A stretch of 64,000 nucleotides of DNA from Zhengitettix transpicula (GCA_037074705.1 CM073592.1:30166629-30230628); one strand, 5' to 3'. Shown: positions 26,534 to 39,315, counted from the first letter of the stretch. Translations and numbers: made by a program. The notes: a model not told the origin generated them from the letters alone.

Positions 26534-29500
26534 GATCAGCAAATAGAAATGAATTGAACAAACGTATCAAATAAGGTGGGAGTTAATGTTAATATGGTAG
26601 AACCACGTGTTTTATGGAATATAATTTATGAGTTGCAGTTACACTTAAGGTGTAAATATGAAATTTACATTTGAATATATTTAATATTATAAATTGTACG
26701 ACTTGTGTATTATATTGTATATTAATGGAGTGTTATATGTTCCATATGCCATATTTATTACTGTTGTAATTTATTTAACATTTTTATAACATTTGTACTT
26801 TGACTTACTTCTTGACTTCAGAGTATGATAAACGGAATTATAATAAATCTAAATCCAAAAACTACACTTGACTACTTTGCACTGTAGTTAAATAACAATT
26901 CCGTTCGAAAAAAGAAAGCCTCCAGCCTTCACTCCCCTGCATCTATAATATCGACTTTTTCTTATTCTGCTCATTTTCCGGTTAAATTCTTAATTTTTTT
27001 TAAATACTCTAACCTTCCATTTGTAATATATTAAGAATTAGCTCCACTTCACTCCCAGAATTTTTAGCTTCTTAACTGTTTTTGCGTTGTTTCTGAAATG
27101 TAGCACATCATTCTTATCTGAAACTAGTTTTTCCGTTTTTGATGTGAAATGTTACTCACGAATAATTAATAGCCGCAGAATAAGTCAATTTATTTAACAC
27201 TGTACCGGCGGTGACTACACGTGTTTATTGTCACTATTATGGAAAGGATGTCCCGCAAGGCGGACTGACTAGAAACAAGTTCGCGTTTCCAGAGGCATTG
27301 ATTGTTGGAACCATTCTAAATCGCGAGTCTCAAGGAGTTTCATTGTATATGTTCGCCACGCTTTCATTCGACCGTTATATCTCTTTCTCTCTGGAGCCGG
27401 GGGCATTTTTAAGGGAAAAATCCAGAATAGGAGAAAGCTGTCAACCGGTCACTGACGTGCTTACGATGTTATTGATAAACGGTCCATCTCGGTTCCCTCG
27501 CACGAAGAAAGCTCCGGAACGGGTCTCTAATTGGAGACCACTTTTACTGACCAACGCATTCCGGGTGAAGAATAAGAGTAAAATTTCGATTGCAATCTAG
27601 CGGACGTTAGAAAGTCTACTTGCACCAGTGAATCCAGACATTTTTTTCTTTTTTACTTCTAGGCGACTCATAGCTTTCCTGGACAGACACAAGATCCGAA
27701 TTCTTTGTAGACTGACCAAATAAGACTGCAATTGCCAAGTTGGATTTGAGACCTTTTACAGCAGTGATTGTGAGGGACACGGCGAGTTTTTGTCGCACTG
27801 CCAGAGGATTTGGTCCAAATGATCAGGTCACGTTACGTGAGCCAAGAATCCACATTATTAATTATGTATCTGTACTTGCAGACTGGTTGAGGAGTATCAG
27901 GGAACCAGGCAAGACTGCACTCTCCCCATTCGTCTTCAAATTATGCTAAAGATACGTAGAATATGGTTTATGACAGTCAGGGGCTTGAATATCTAAATCG
28001 AGCTCTAAAGTAATAGTAAAAAATTCAATCTATTTTATAATTGGATTTCCTCTTTGGTGACGATCAATGGCATTTTATTGTGGGATATCTTTTGCAATTA
28101 TTTTTGGTACCCATTTCCGAAGAAAAACTTCATCTAGGCCTTAGTGCTACTTCTTAAATGAAACTTGGAATAGTGAGTTGGTATTTAACCGTGCACAGTT
28201 TTTTTTGTTAAAGAATCCTGCTTCTTTTTTGTTTAAATTCCAGTTAATTGGACTATCCTCACGCTATGATGAATCGTGGTGGCCTGGAAGCATTTTCAAC
28301 CGAAAAATTAATATTTATTCTAAAAATAAAGTATCTTCTTTCTTTTTCTAGTTGCTCAAATGCAGATGTTAAACTTGCGGATGGATGGCACCTCATATTC
28401 AACTTTTTGATAAAAAAAAAGAATCTAATCTTTTCAGGAAGTTTAAATTTACACACACTTCACTAACAATCATATTCTAATTCATATTTTCTGTTATCAG
28501 CTCATTTAAGGGTAAATACATAGTCACTCCCATATTTTTAGCTGCTTTTCGTGTACTACCCACTACTTTCCTTATTTCTTTATATTATCAGCAATTTTGA
28601 TTATTTTTCAGTCACAGTGTACGTTTTTAGTCTCATTTTTTTAGTAGACTTATTTGTTATGTATTTGTATGTCCCACCGCGTCAGTCACGTTTATCGTTG
28701 ATGTACAGTGCTGATACTGTCAAACGCTTTTTGAGTATATTTTGAAGAATTTATTTACGGATATCCGTCTCGTATCAGTTTGTTTACAAAGTTCTGTAAT
28801 ATCGCGAATTATAATGTACTAAGCATTTTATATCGATTTCAATGGTTGAGAGTTTGACAGGCCTTTTAGATCCCGAAACTTATTTGAAGAAGTTTTTTTT
28901 GTCATGAACCCGTAGTTATCTCCTTGATTGACTTGTCGCATTTCCCATCTAGAAAGCATTATTTTGAAAGATACAATTACGACCCCGCCTTGCTCATGGT
29001 CTCCTACGTTAGTCGTGACTGAAGGAGCACGTCGTGGGAACCGAACGCAATGTTCTCTCTCGTAAGTCGCCACTCACTGCACGCGCACCGACATTGCAAT
29101 ATTCTCCGGGTTTCACTTCATTGGATACGGGCGAACACTGGCTCACTTCAGTTCCCTTGCAACCACCTTCGCCTCTCTCCGGGCGAAGACGACTGGACCG
29201 CCGTAGCACATTCCAAGAGCAAGAGCGAGAAAGATCCTCAAATATTTGGTCTGGCGTTTTGATTTATATCTGAAACGCAGGGGTGTGGTCTGGTATAAGT
29301 GGAGGTTGCATTCGTTGTGCTATCTAATGAAAAGAACTTGCATTGATCAATTTAATTATTTTAAGACTGACGTACTCCTGTTGTATGATCACCATCTCTC
29401 CTTCGACTACTACCCCCATTACTGTGACTCCAAATTTGATTGTTGACTAAATAACTATAAATTCATTGTTTGGAGCTGGATGTGCATCTAAATCCCCTAC

Positions 29501-30478
29501 ACTTGTATATATTTCATTTTTTTATGTATCGGGTTTGACATATTTAGGGGATTTTAAGTAGCCAATGGAAGGAAGGAATCGATAGCACTGGTGCCTTTAA
29601 CAGGCACTCAATCTCATTTGTTTTACACGTTCTGCGAAACTTGACGACGTATGTAAGATTATTGGTTTTATAAGGTGCTGACAGAGTAAATATATTCAAA
29701 TTAAGGTGGAACTATTTTTATATTTTTTTTACATAAATTTCGAAACGTTTCACACGTTAGTCTGCTAAAATTACTTCGGAGTTATTAACAAGCTTTGTAA
29801 TGCCACGCTGAGTTGCTAGGGGACGGGTTTTTTTCGTATCATACGGCGCGATGTCTTCATAGGTCGTATTTTACCAGCTGCAAATTTGGAGCTTGGACCT
29901 CGGAACCGGATCTGACTGTTCCGTAAAGTCCAGAACGTTTTTTTTTGTTGTTCGGTTTGCTACCGCCCACTGTGACAATAAAACAACCGGAACTTACGTC
30001 TACAGAGCGTGCCATGTGGGCTACACGGGCCTTTTGTAGTTTGGAGTCGATTTATGAACGGCCAAGGAATTATAAAAGTTAATATGGAAATTGAATACTG
30101 TAAACACATTGGAAGGACTAAGAATTAACTTGACGAAAAGGAAAGCAAGATTTAATAAATCTGTAGGGGTAACTGATTTATTATATGCCGTTATATTAAA
30201 AAGTTTGGTAAATGAGAGACTATTAATAAATACTAGATTTTTCTTGATACGTGAGATCAGTGCAATAATCTAGCTTAGATGCAACTTGTTGGGATGAAAT
30301 AATTTTTTTTTCAAATCTAAAATATACCATAAAAACTAAAATATATTTATTAGAACAATTTTAATTTATTTATGAACACAAGAACTGAGATACTCTTGTG
30401 AGAAGTATTAATATATAATAAATGTTCCATTTTTTCGAGTTTCAGAAAAGCTGTTATAAATATGAAGGATTTTTAAAG
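26534..30478. other. Intergenic with one GC-rich island
   Basis: No gene can be supported. ORFs at 27211-27600 (129 codons, plus) and in the GC-rich island 28990-29270 have no recognisable domain. The island has two overlapping plus-strand ORFs (29034-29273 and 29050-29262) and one on the minus strand, which suggests base composition rather than selection. Confidence 0.55.
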
Positions 30479-30479
30479 G

Positions 30480-30799
30480 CATTAGCCTAAATTAAAATAA
30501 TAAATTTACGTCTGATTGAAAATAAAGATAGCTAATACAGACAAAAAGGTAATATAAATACTACACGACGTTTCTGTGATCCTTGTTCCTTTCGTCAGGT
30601 GCAAAGAATATACTAGAGAAACACAACTTCACTGGTCAGTTGACAACACTCAAAAGCCCAACTGACCAGTACAGTTGTGTTTCTCTAGGCTATTCTTTGC
30701 ACCTGACGAAAGGAACAAGGATCCCAGAAGCTTTGTGTGGTATTTATATTACCTTTTTTGTCTGTATTGGCTATCTTTCTTATTCATTAGCCTAAATTA
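30480..30799. mobile_element. Foldback/hammerhead family, copy 3, with target-site duplication
   Basis: A nearly complete hairpin of about 290 bp (30495-30784). The left arm is reverse oriented and the right arm forward, meeting near 30655. It is flanked by the perfect 15-bp direct repeat CATTAGCCTAAATTA (30480-30494 and 30785-30799), so it inserted as one unit. The forward arm has CACCTGACGAAAGGAACAA, GGATCCCAGAA and TTGTGTGG at 30700-30740; the GAAAC of other copies is changed to GAAGC. There is no coding capacity. Confidence 0.9.
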
Positions 30800-30939
30800 T
30801 ACAAAATTTTAGTCTATACTCGGGTCGATTTATTAAATATTATTTTTTTCAATTTCTCGTTCTGAGTCGAAATCAATTTTAATATGAGCGATTCCTGGTA
30901 ATTGTTTTTGCTTTTATTTTGAATTAACTGGTAACGTGG

Positions 30940-31310
30940 ACTCTGAGCAGGTCTTTGGTTCTCACGCGTGGCCACTCTACTCCACTTATCTGAGCCTTTC
31001 GAACTCTTGTGGAGGAAGTACGTTGAAGGACGTGGCCCAGAGCAAGGCCACGGCGCCTGCTTGGTCTCGGAGACTTTCTTTACGTCACTCACAACTGTAC
31101 GGATCTACCTACCTGCCCGCCGTGGCTTTAGACCAATTCTTACTACAACTACAATCTGTAGTAATTCTACAATGCATCCACCCAGTACTCATGGTCGATT
31201 GTGATCCCAGTCCTAAATTATCTTTATCTAGAGCACAGCAGTTTCAGATTTATTATGTGTTTCGCTATTCTCATCATCGAAAAGTTATTGCCCGAATGAT
31301 TTATTGAAGT
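30940..31310. other. GC-rich unassigned island
   Basis: Locally GC-rich DNA (about 30940-31135) with a 123-codon plus-strand ORF (30936-31307) and overlapping ORFs in other frames. No recognisable domain. It lies just downstream (minus sense) of the promoter-like first exon at 31390-31526. I could not place a second exon here by splice phase. Confidence 0.3.
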
Positions 31311-31389
31311 CTTTCGTAACGTGGCTCGTTCCATTCTTTGTTACTCTGTAACAAACGTAAATCATTATGTTTATGCTCTAGTTACTTAC

Positions 31390-31526
31390 CCAAATTTCAC
31401 GAATATTAATGTGACAATGACCACCCAGTTCACATAGTTTTGGAGACTCACTGAGGCTGCACTGACTGGACTGACTAGTTAACTTACTACTACTGCCTAC
31501 ACTAAAGTAACTGCTCTGCACTGACT
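31390..31526 (-). other. Candidate non-coding first exon
   Basis: Runs from an initiator (TCAGTCAGT, 31520-31528) to a strong donor TTTGG|GTAAGT (31390/31389), about 137 nt. The only ATG is followed at once by TGA, so it is non-coding as it stands. The last codons read GTG AAA TTT before the donor. Many insect cuticle-protein genes end exon 1 with ATG AAA TTT or similar, so this may be a start-lost relic or a true 5'-UTR exon. It could splice to the acceptor at 17388 ahead of gene A. Confidence 0.4.
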
Positions 31527-31549
31527 GACTTCTTCGAATGCGATGCCTC

Positions 31550-31557
31550 CTTATATA
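31550..31557 (-). promoter_or_regulatory. TATA box with spaced initiator
   Basis: TATATAAG on the minus strand, with the arthropod initiator TCAGT starting 29-30 nt downstream (A at about 31526). The spacing is that of a focused TATA/Inr core promoter. Several further CAGT motifs follow within the exon. Confidence 0.55.
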
Positions 31558-32510
31558 CACAGATACCTAAAGGCTGTTCTCGCTCAAGCGAAATTCTAAA
31601 ACTTCTCGCAACTCACTTTGTTGATTACGCTCTTCCACAATGGCACCTGGCAACTCGTTCGCTTCAATACTTATCAGTATGTCAAGACAGATTACTTAAA
31701 TTTCATTTGGTTTGAATAATATTGAGCGATTTTCGGAAAATAGGGCTACCATTTATACCTGATCTATTGATATTTTACTTGACCTTTACCATGGACATCT
31801 CATTTGTTTTGGTTAGGTTAATTCTGAGCTACTGTACTTAAGATATTTAATTCATTCACTATCATCCCAAATTATCTAATTTTTTTATTGTGAATAAGGA
31901 GAGTTCCATTTGTAATAGTCGGAATGATAATGAAAGAAAAAGAGTTCCAATATCAGCGTTCAGAGAAAATTTATTTTTAGTTGTAATATTCGGCGAGTCG
32001 ATAAAGTTAAAAGAAGAACTCATTATTTCAGGTTTTATAATACCACATAGGCTAAAGAAAAAATTTAAAATTAACATTTCAGAATTAGCAGCTCAACTTT
32101 TTTTAATTAATTGCAACAAAACCCAGGGTTTAAAATTAGTGGTAATTATAAGCGTCCTCGTCATTTATCCAGTTGCTTTTATCAAATCAGTACCGCAATA
32201 ATTAGAGCTTTCATTTTCGATACGATCTGGTGCAGAAATTCTCACTGCTGCGGCTGAGGTCGATCTATCACGCGCGTTGCATATTGAATATGCACGCGTA
32301 GTTTCTCTTTGTTCAATTGAGCGATTAAGTTCACGTTGGCCAACAACCATGAACTCGTCTGACTTGTTCTTTGACCTTGATAGTCCATGGCTCACAACTT
32401 TATTCTAATTTCACTCGGAAATATCTCTTTCGTGCAAACTGCCTTAGCCCCTGTCTTGCAACCAGAATTGCAGAAGTGTTAGTGAAGCTCGGATACCTGA
32501 GATAGCGTTG
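31558..32510. other. Intergenic, no gene seen
   Basis: AT-rich, with a 103-codon plus-strand ORF at 31890-32201 and an antisense ORF of similar length. Neither has a recognisable motif. Confidence 0.55.
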
Positions 32511-32519
32511 ATTCAATGC

Positions 32520-33001
32520 AAAAATCATCCAACAATGAGTTACGGGCAGTGATTCAAGACTTCAATTTGAAAGACAAAACGCCTAAAGAAATTGAAGCCG
32601 ACTTTTATGAAGTTCTTGGCATATTTCTCCCAACCTTTAAGACGTTTAATTATCGATAAAATCTACGATATGATCTTGAGCGTTCGACGAGTCGATATGC
32701 GCGCACTTGAGGCAACAGGCATGTCCTACGAATCAATGGTTTTCGTTTTGCATAAAAAATTTTCTACAAATACACATGAAAATTGCGGTTGATCTCAATT
32801 AAATATGAACAAAATCATGTGGTCGAGTCAGTGGCTGGTTTTGTGATATTTCGTGATCACAATATTCACGTGTTACTAATCGTTAAACAACTGCTGATGA
32901 AAAATGGGTTCTCCACTGCAATCCAGAGAAAAAACAGGTGTTCTTGCAGGCGAACCAGCCCTTAAGAACGCGAAAACAGTAATCAGCTTAGAAGGTTGTT
33001 A
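32520..33001 (+). pseudogene. mariner-family transposase pseudogene, 5' part
   Basis: Plus-strand frames show mariner N-terminal DNA-binding sequence: ELRAVIQDFNLKDKTPKEIE (from about 32538), an out-of-frame LPTFKTF piece, and then IIDKIYDMILSVRRVD (32655-32702) with ALEATGMSYESM and VLHKKF. A fragment of the pre-catalytic region follows (GVLAGEPALKNAKTVIS, to about 32985). Stops and frameshifts separate the pieces and the catalytic Asp residues are not intact, so it is dead. The reading is cut by an inserted retroposon at 33002-33340. A weak continuation may follow after 33350. Confidence 0.8.
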
Positions 33002-33340
33002 TTGGAACAGTCGGCCAACTGCCTCATAAACTGGTCAAGACACAGCGAGGGGAAAGCTGCGATCCCACAGAAAACCGCGCTTCCGGCATCGGAAGGGCGT
33101 GGGACAAGTACCAAATGCCCCACTTACCTGATGCAGGTTTTTCAAGGGTTTTTCCTGCATCACTTTTAGGCGAATTGCCGATTAGGATCCTTAAACCATA
33201 GCCCGGGGGCCCTAGTTAACCCTTGGCTACCTTCCTCTACCTTTCCGCTTCCCCCATTTCAAATCCCTTTCCTAAGCTATAAGAGGGGAGTTGCCACTAT
33301 GTGGATTACTCTATACATATCCTGTCTACACCTCAAAAAA
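33002..33340 (+). repeat. A-tailed retroposon family, copy 2, inserted in mariner
   Basis: About 340 bp, from GGAACAGTCGGCCAACTGCC to an A run at 33334-33340. It shares GGAAGGGCGTGGGACAAGTA, CCTGATGCAGGTTTTTC and AGCCCGGGGGCCCTAGTTAA with copy 3. It is flanked by the direct repeat AAGGTTGTTA (32992-33001 and 33340-33349), consistent with target-primed insertion into the mariner relic. Confidence 0.85.
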
Positions 33341-33349
33341 AGGTTGTTA

Positions 33350-36300
33350 CTTATAAATAAAAAAGATGTGATGGTCACGCTTTAATTTTTCTGATGTGTG
33401 ATGAACTACCTACATGCACTAGTTAGGAAATAGACGAAATATGAAAAAAAGGTACATACCTGCACCTTTTCACCTACCCTATCACTAACAGTTCATAAAT
33501 GTTGGGATTGATATACTAGTGTAAAGATCATAATTTCAGAAATGAAGAATGGGAAAAAATAAAAGTAAATTTGGACTTCGTTTTGGTGCGGGTGTCAAGG
33601 AAAAGGCACATTTTCCACAATGGTTTTAGTGAACACTTGAAGTGTACCGCCACTTTCCTCGATCGTTTCCACCTAGTTTCGTTCCAGTCCCTATGAAATC
33701 CCGTCACCATGTTTTTCTATTGTATATCTCAACCTGGAGAATAGATTCAGTAGCGAATGCAGACCGTGGACAACTGGCTCCATTGGATCCGGTGTTCGAG
33801 GTCGACCAAGTTACGTCAGCGACTAGCGCAACGTTTATGGACCTAATCTACGTCACCGCCCACAACTAATTCTTCTTGATATTGTTCCTGTAATCCATTC
33901 TTAATTCGGCTGTTTACAACTGAATAATTGGTTACTCGCCAAAACTGAAAGGTATAATAAGTAATTCTCCTACTCGGAAAGTCGAGAACCCACCTTTGTA
34001 GAACACTCATGGCACCATCAGTATATATTCTCAAGTAGAACGACACCACGGAAATAAATTTTTTCCCCATAGATATGGAAAAATATTTCCGACTTTTCAC
34101 CTCGGAACTTATCATGTAGTGAATAATCAGATAATTAGTAATTGTGGGATGTGGTTCGACTTCCGCCAGCGTGAAGGAATCTCCAATCCATTGTACAGAT
34201 TTATTTTACACCATCCGAAAATGCTCTCTTCCTTTATGTACATAAAAAAAACTTTCCTTACGATGGTTCGTAGTATTTAGAAATAGCAATTTTTATTTGC
34301 AGTAGTTTTGCGTGGTGTACAGTCTACAAATTATTGCGGTAAAAATCATCCCACTGAAAATACGCAATTAATATTCTATTCCTGTTTTAGCCTGATACAT
34401 TTTATTCCGGCTCAGAGGATTTGTGCTTCAGAATCATTGACCAAAGATATGTACTTATTAATAATTTCTCGCTGATACTAATAATTTTGTACTGTTGGAG
34501 TATCGTTATTTGTTAAATTTCAGTGACATTTTCTGAGGCGACAAAGCATACAAACTGAAAGGATTTCCTCTTTAGTTCCAATTTGGTTATTCCGTATTTC
34601 TATTGAATATTAGATTTAAAAGAAATTTAAGATAAATACTGTTTTCATAGTTAATGAAGCCTTCAAAAGACTTGATTCCTCGGAGAAGGCAGTAACCTAG
34701 TTTCGCCTACGCAAGACTGAAGCAGCTGTGGTTCAAGGACTAAGTTTAAATATTTGCAGCAGTCCGTTTCGTCTGGACGAAGAGGTTGTGCACGTTGCTC
34801 GAGATCTCGCTCCAGTTATAGAACAAGGCTTCTTTTTTTTTCTCTCTCTGAAGTGCGAGTGTAGCCTGGGGAATCCAGTTCTCCTGCTAGCAGTGAAAGG
34901 CGACCATTTACCTTAATTGACAAGCGACATGCAGTCGCTCGGATATTGCGACCTTGTTGGAAGCCCCTCTCCCCGATCTCTGGACACTCCAGATACCAAC
35001 CGTGGCAGATAAAAACTCCATAAAACTTTTACCTAAAATCTTGGCCATTAAGGAAACCTGGTGGCGAAGGACGTCAATTAAAACTGCTCCATCCAATAAA
35101 TGAACCGTCAAGGATTTACGTCTGTTTATACAGCAAGTTACGACAGTTTTATCTGTGTGATTGGTATACGTTCAGAATTCATAGTCATCTCTGTCCTTTA
35201 TCCATCTCTGTTATGTTTCCAAATATGTTCCAGCAGTTCGTCGAAAAATAATTGTTTTTGTGATATTCTAGAATTATTTCCTTCCAAGTCCTTGGTTTGA
35301 AGTTTGTTGCCATGGTGTTGAAACATTACGTAAAAATATTATTTTCTCCATAATAGAGGAAACTATGAAATAGTCGAAAACGGAATAATCCAACGTTTCC
35401 AACCATAAAAAAAAACATCGTCCCCAAGGAAAAGAAGAACCCGAGCTCTCAGTGGCGGTTTTATATGAGTACAATCGGACTCGTATTGCCTTTTCCGTTT
35501 GAACTATTATTTTATTATTAACTCATAATTATTATTTTACTGTTCCAAAAATCGTATTGTTTTGTCCTTAGTTCACCTGCTCATTTTACACACGATTAAT
35601 TACCCGACATCATCTTAACCAAACCTTTTCAATCCGTCTTAAAGAAAATTCCATCAATAGGCTTCTTTAACTTGTTTACGAATTCCACTGTCTCTCAAGT
35701 ACATTAATATATATATATGCGCCTTCTGCGACTTTCCGTAATTTGAGTTTTGTTTGAATTAAATCAGCGTTTTGGACCAGAAGTGAATAACAATGTTAGC
35801 CATTTATATTGTCAAATGTTACATTTTTACTTTTTACGCGTATTTTTGAAAAGCTGATTCTGTGTGCTATAGATAAATCTGCGTCAAAATTCCTGACGAA
35901 AGGTTGCAGTGTTGTTTGTATAGTACTTATGGCTTATTCTTTTTATATTTATATTGACTTATTTTAATTATATCTACCATATATTATATTTTGACCTTAT
36001 AAAATGCTAGAAATACGTATCATTAATTAAATGTGAAGAATTTTGTCAACTTAGACCTTGTTGAATATATTAGATATTTGGAGATAGCTTTTTTTTTGTT
36101 CGAAACTGTTGTTTTGAAAAATATTTCCAAATTAATAACTCTTATCTAGAAATCTACAAATCCAAACACTTGATTTTAGTAAATTGTTAGTAAGTATTTT
36201 CATTCTTCGATTTTTTAAACGTCATGCCTCTTCCTGGTTCGCTCAGTACGTGTCTAAATAATTTAGAATTAATCTAATTTTAAAAATAATACCGTATACA

Positions 36301-36998
36301 TTTATTTATGAACATATTTTTCAATATTATTAGTATTTACGACGGTAAAAACATTATTTTATACGTTTATTTTAATTCCTGACGAATTAAACAAATGTTT
36401 TTCAGATTTTCAAGTTCTGTTATACTTCTTCTTACATCTTTGTTTTAATTTGTTATTCCCGTAACTTATGAGGGTCCATATAAGTACGGAAACATGTATT
36501 AAATAATAACAAATGGTTGTAAAATTATTTATTATTATTATTATGCGACTTGAATATAAACGTGTAATCTACCATTAAATGATGATTCGATGACTCCATG
36601 GCCTACTTTTATTTTTAAACTTGAGGTTGTAAATGGTCAGGTGTATTCTTATGTACAGTATAATATTTGTATAATACTCTTTCACAATTCCAGCTTCCCT
36701 TTTCCTTGAAAAAAATTAAGATCATCAACAAGTTTTCGCTGCTATTACGCGTTCAAAATGTTTTCTTGTTTGACAATACGTATTTATCTGGTATCAAGGG
36801 TTTGAAAGACAAGTAATCTAAGATCACGATTAAATTTTCAAAGCTCTCCCAGAAAAGGTCGTCCGTGGGTTTCAGTTCCGGCTATCCGAGGTCTCTTACA
36901 GTAGATCTGATACGTTCACCGTACTGTAAAACTATTTCGAAAACTCTAAAAATGTTAACTATCGCGCTGTCACAAACAAAACAATAACTTCTGCCCCC
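33350..36998. other. Intergenic, no gene seen
   Basis: Apart from a possible short tail of the mariner relic (to about 33450), no gene or repeat is supported. Short ORFs at 33843-34115, 34908-35111 and 35274-35474 (minus) have no recognisable motif. Confidence 0.55.
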
Positions 36999-37005
36999 CT
37001 CCCCT

Positions 37006-37007
<2 letters not shown>

Positions 37008-37056
<49 letters not shown>
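37008..37056. repeat. (CT)n(AT)n microsatellite
   Basis: A run of about 20 bp CT followed directly by about 28 bp AT. Confidence 0.9.
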
Positions 37057-37059
<3 letters not shown>

Positions 37060-39315
37060 GATGTAGGGAAATTCTCGTTTGTAAATAGGACTACTGCAGA
37101 CCTTCCCTCTTTAAGTGTTTTACATGTAAAATAAACTATACAATAAATACACCTTTAGAAAACGATTAACTTCACATTTTTTATATTAATTAAATTTTTT
37201 GTAATTGTTAAATAATTATTAAGTAAATCTAGCGTATAACACTGACACCGGACCTGCCAAAAGTAGTTGAGATAAGTACATAAATGCAATTATCATGGAC
37301 ATGAATTAATTTTTATCTGGATGACATTGACGTTACGTGAGGAAAAATTAAGATTATTCAAACATAACATTCGTTACCCTGAGTGTTCGAAGAATGAAAG
37401 TGAGGAGATATCATTACAGTGATACATAATAGAGAGTATGTTAATTTTTCGGATATATAATATTAATATATCTGTATATATGTGTGTAACAATTGCGCTA
37501 TGGTGCTTGTGTAGGTCAGTATGTTCAGGCACACGTCCTTGTTCCAAACTGACCTAGAAATTTAAAGGAATGTAATCGCTTTATCGTGGGTAATTATTAC
37601 TTATCAAAGCAAATTTTTATATAAGTGCGTGGTTTTTTTTATTCACCGTCGATTTTCCTAAGAATTATAATTAAAAATTAATGAGGCCATTGAAACCATC
37701 TCCAGCCTTCAAGAGTCACCTTCGTTATTTCACAGATAAAATGTTTTATCATCTTCCCGTGTTTTGGAAACTCTTATATTTTGTGAAAACTACTTCGAAA
37801 TCAGACTTGAATAAAATTTGTAATTTAATAATTTGACGATTGGCAGCATGTGTCATGCAATATACCTTATTGATCAGTATCTTGAGGCCAGAATTGATAT
37901 TTTCTAATTAGACTTAAACGAGTATATTTACCGGCAGATATTATCGTTATGTCTACCTACGTCTCTGTCTATAGCTGAAATTAGCATTTAATTCCGCTGT
38001 AAATTATATTCCACGTGTTTCATTCTGAAGGAATTACCGTTACTGCTTTGCCTACTTCCAGTCCTAATATAACGGACCGTAGAACTAGAATGGAATGCAT
38101 AAAATCTCTCAAAAACAATTTGGCGACCAAATCACGAAGAAAAATATTGATTTTCCAGACCCTGGGTTAATTCTTTCAGAATTTAATCTAGAGTTATTAT
38201 GTAAATGTCTTTCCTTATATATTCCAGTTCGGAGATTGCTGAGAGATGGAAACTCATGGTAAAGTGAAGTTTCGTTATTTATTATCGCTGTCCTTTCGGC
38301 TTCATTTAAGTGCTTCAATTAATTTTCAGTGAAAGTATGACGACAATCCGGAAATCGATGGCTTCATCTGCTTCAAGAAGCTTTCTTTTATTTTGTAGTG
38401 TAATCCGTGATTGTGTGTGTGTGAGAATTTAAGGCTATTTTCAAAATTAATTACATTCCGTTGCCTTTATGGAAGGTTTATTGTTTACCTGGTCCTTACA
38501 ACGAGGTTCTGAAGTAAAGAACCAGGTGGCAGCAGGCGCCAAAGAAAAGCTGTTAGCTGTAAGTCCCTGAAATGTAGGCTACTCCGAGAAACAATCTCAA
38601 GGCGACGAATTTTGTTCCATAATTTGGGCTGGAACTTGCTAATTAAAATGTTCAAATTAAAATACAACGTTATTTTTAAGGTCTTTTTTTCTCTTGAGTT
38701 CAACCAGAAACTTAAGGGCGTTTTTAAACGAAAAAATGAGGGAGGAGAAATATGAAACCAATCTTTTGAAGAGTAATAACTGTTAAACTCCAGAAATAGA
38801 AGATTAAATTTTTGTTGGCAGTAAATCACGGAAGGAAGGAAAAAATTATCAAACAATCTTCCTAAACAAAAAATAAACATTTAAATTACTTTTCCCCTAT
38901 CAGTCAGTATCTTTATGAACTACGCGTTGACGGCTCGGGTTTATTTTAAGCTTAACTATTTTTCTCTATTTACTTACAGTCTAGAAAAACAAATTAGCGA
39001 ATTTATAATTGAACCGCACAAAATCTAAAATAAATAAATGATTTTTGTCTTTACACCATTATAATTATTTATTTATAATGGCGTGTTCGTACTCAACCGC
39101 TGCTAGTCATTCTTACTTTTAAAAATATTCTCCACATATTCATTCCATACGTAAATATATTTCAATTTTTTCTTTTGATTATTTTACTGCTGGCGGTGTC
39201 TTATTAATGAATCCATCTAAGCACATGAAATCTTCAGATTCGTTCAGTTGAATTCCCATTCCCAGGTTTTCTCTTATTCTTGTGAGATCTTGGCGGGATA
39301 TCGTAGAAGTGATAT
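37057..39315. other. Intergenic, no gene seen
   Basis: AT-rich. A 131-codon minus-strand ORF at 38485-38880 has no recognised domain and no splice or promoter context. Confidence 0.55.

Noticed and set aside
35890..35925. Another ribozyme-like core (CCTGACGAAAGG near 35893)
   Set aside because: Only the short string matches; GAAAC, stem pairing and family flanks are absent.
38485..38880. 131-codon minus-strand ORF as a gene
   Set aside because: No domain, no splice or promoter context; length is within reach of chance in biased DNA.
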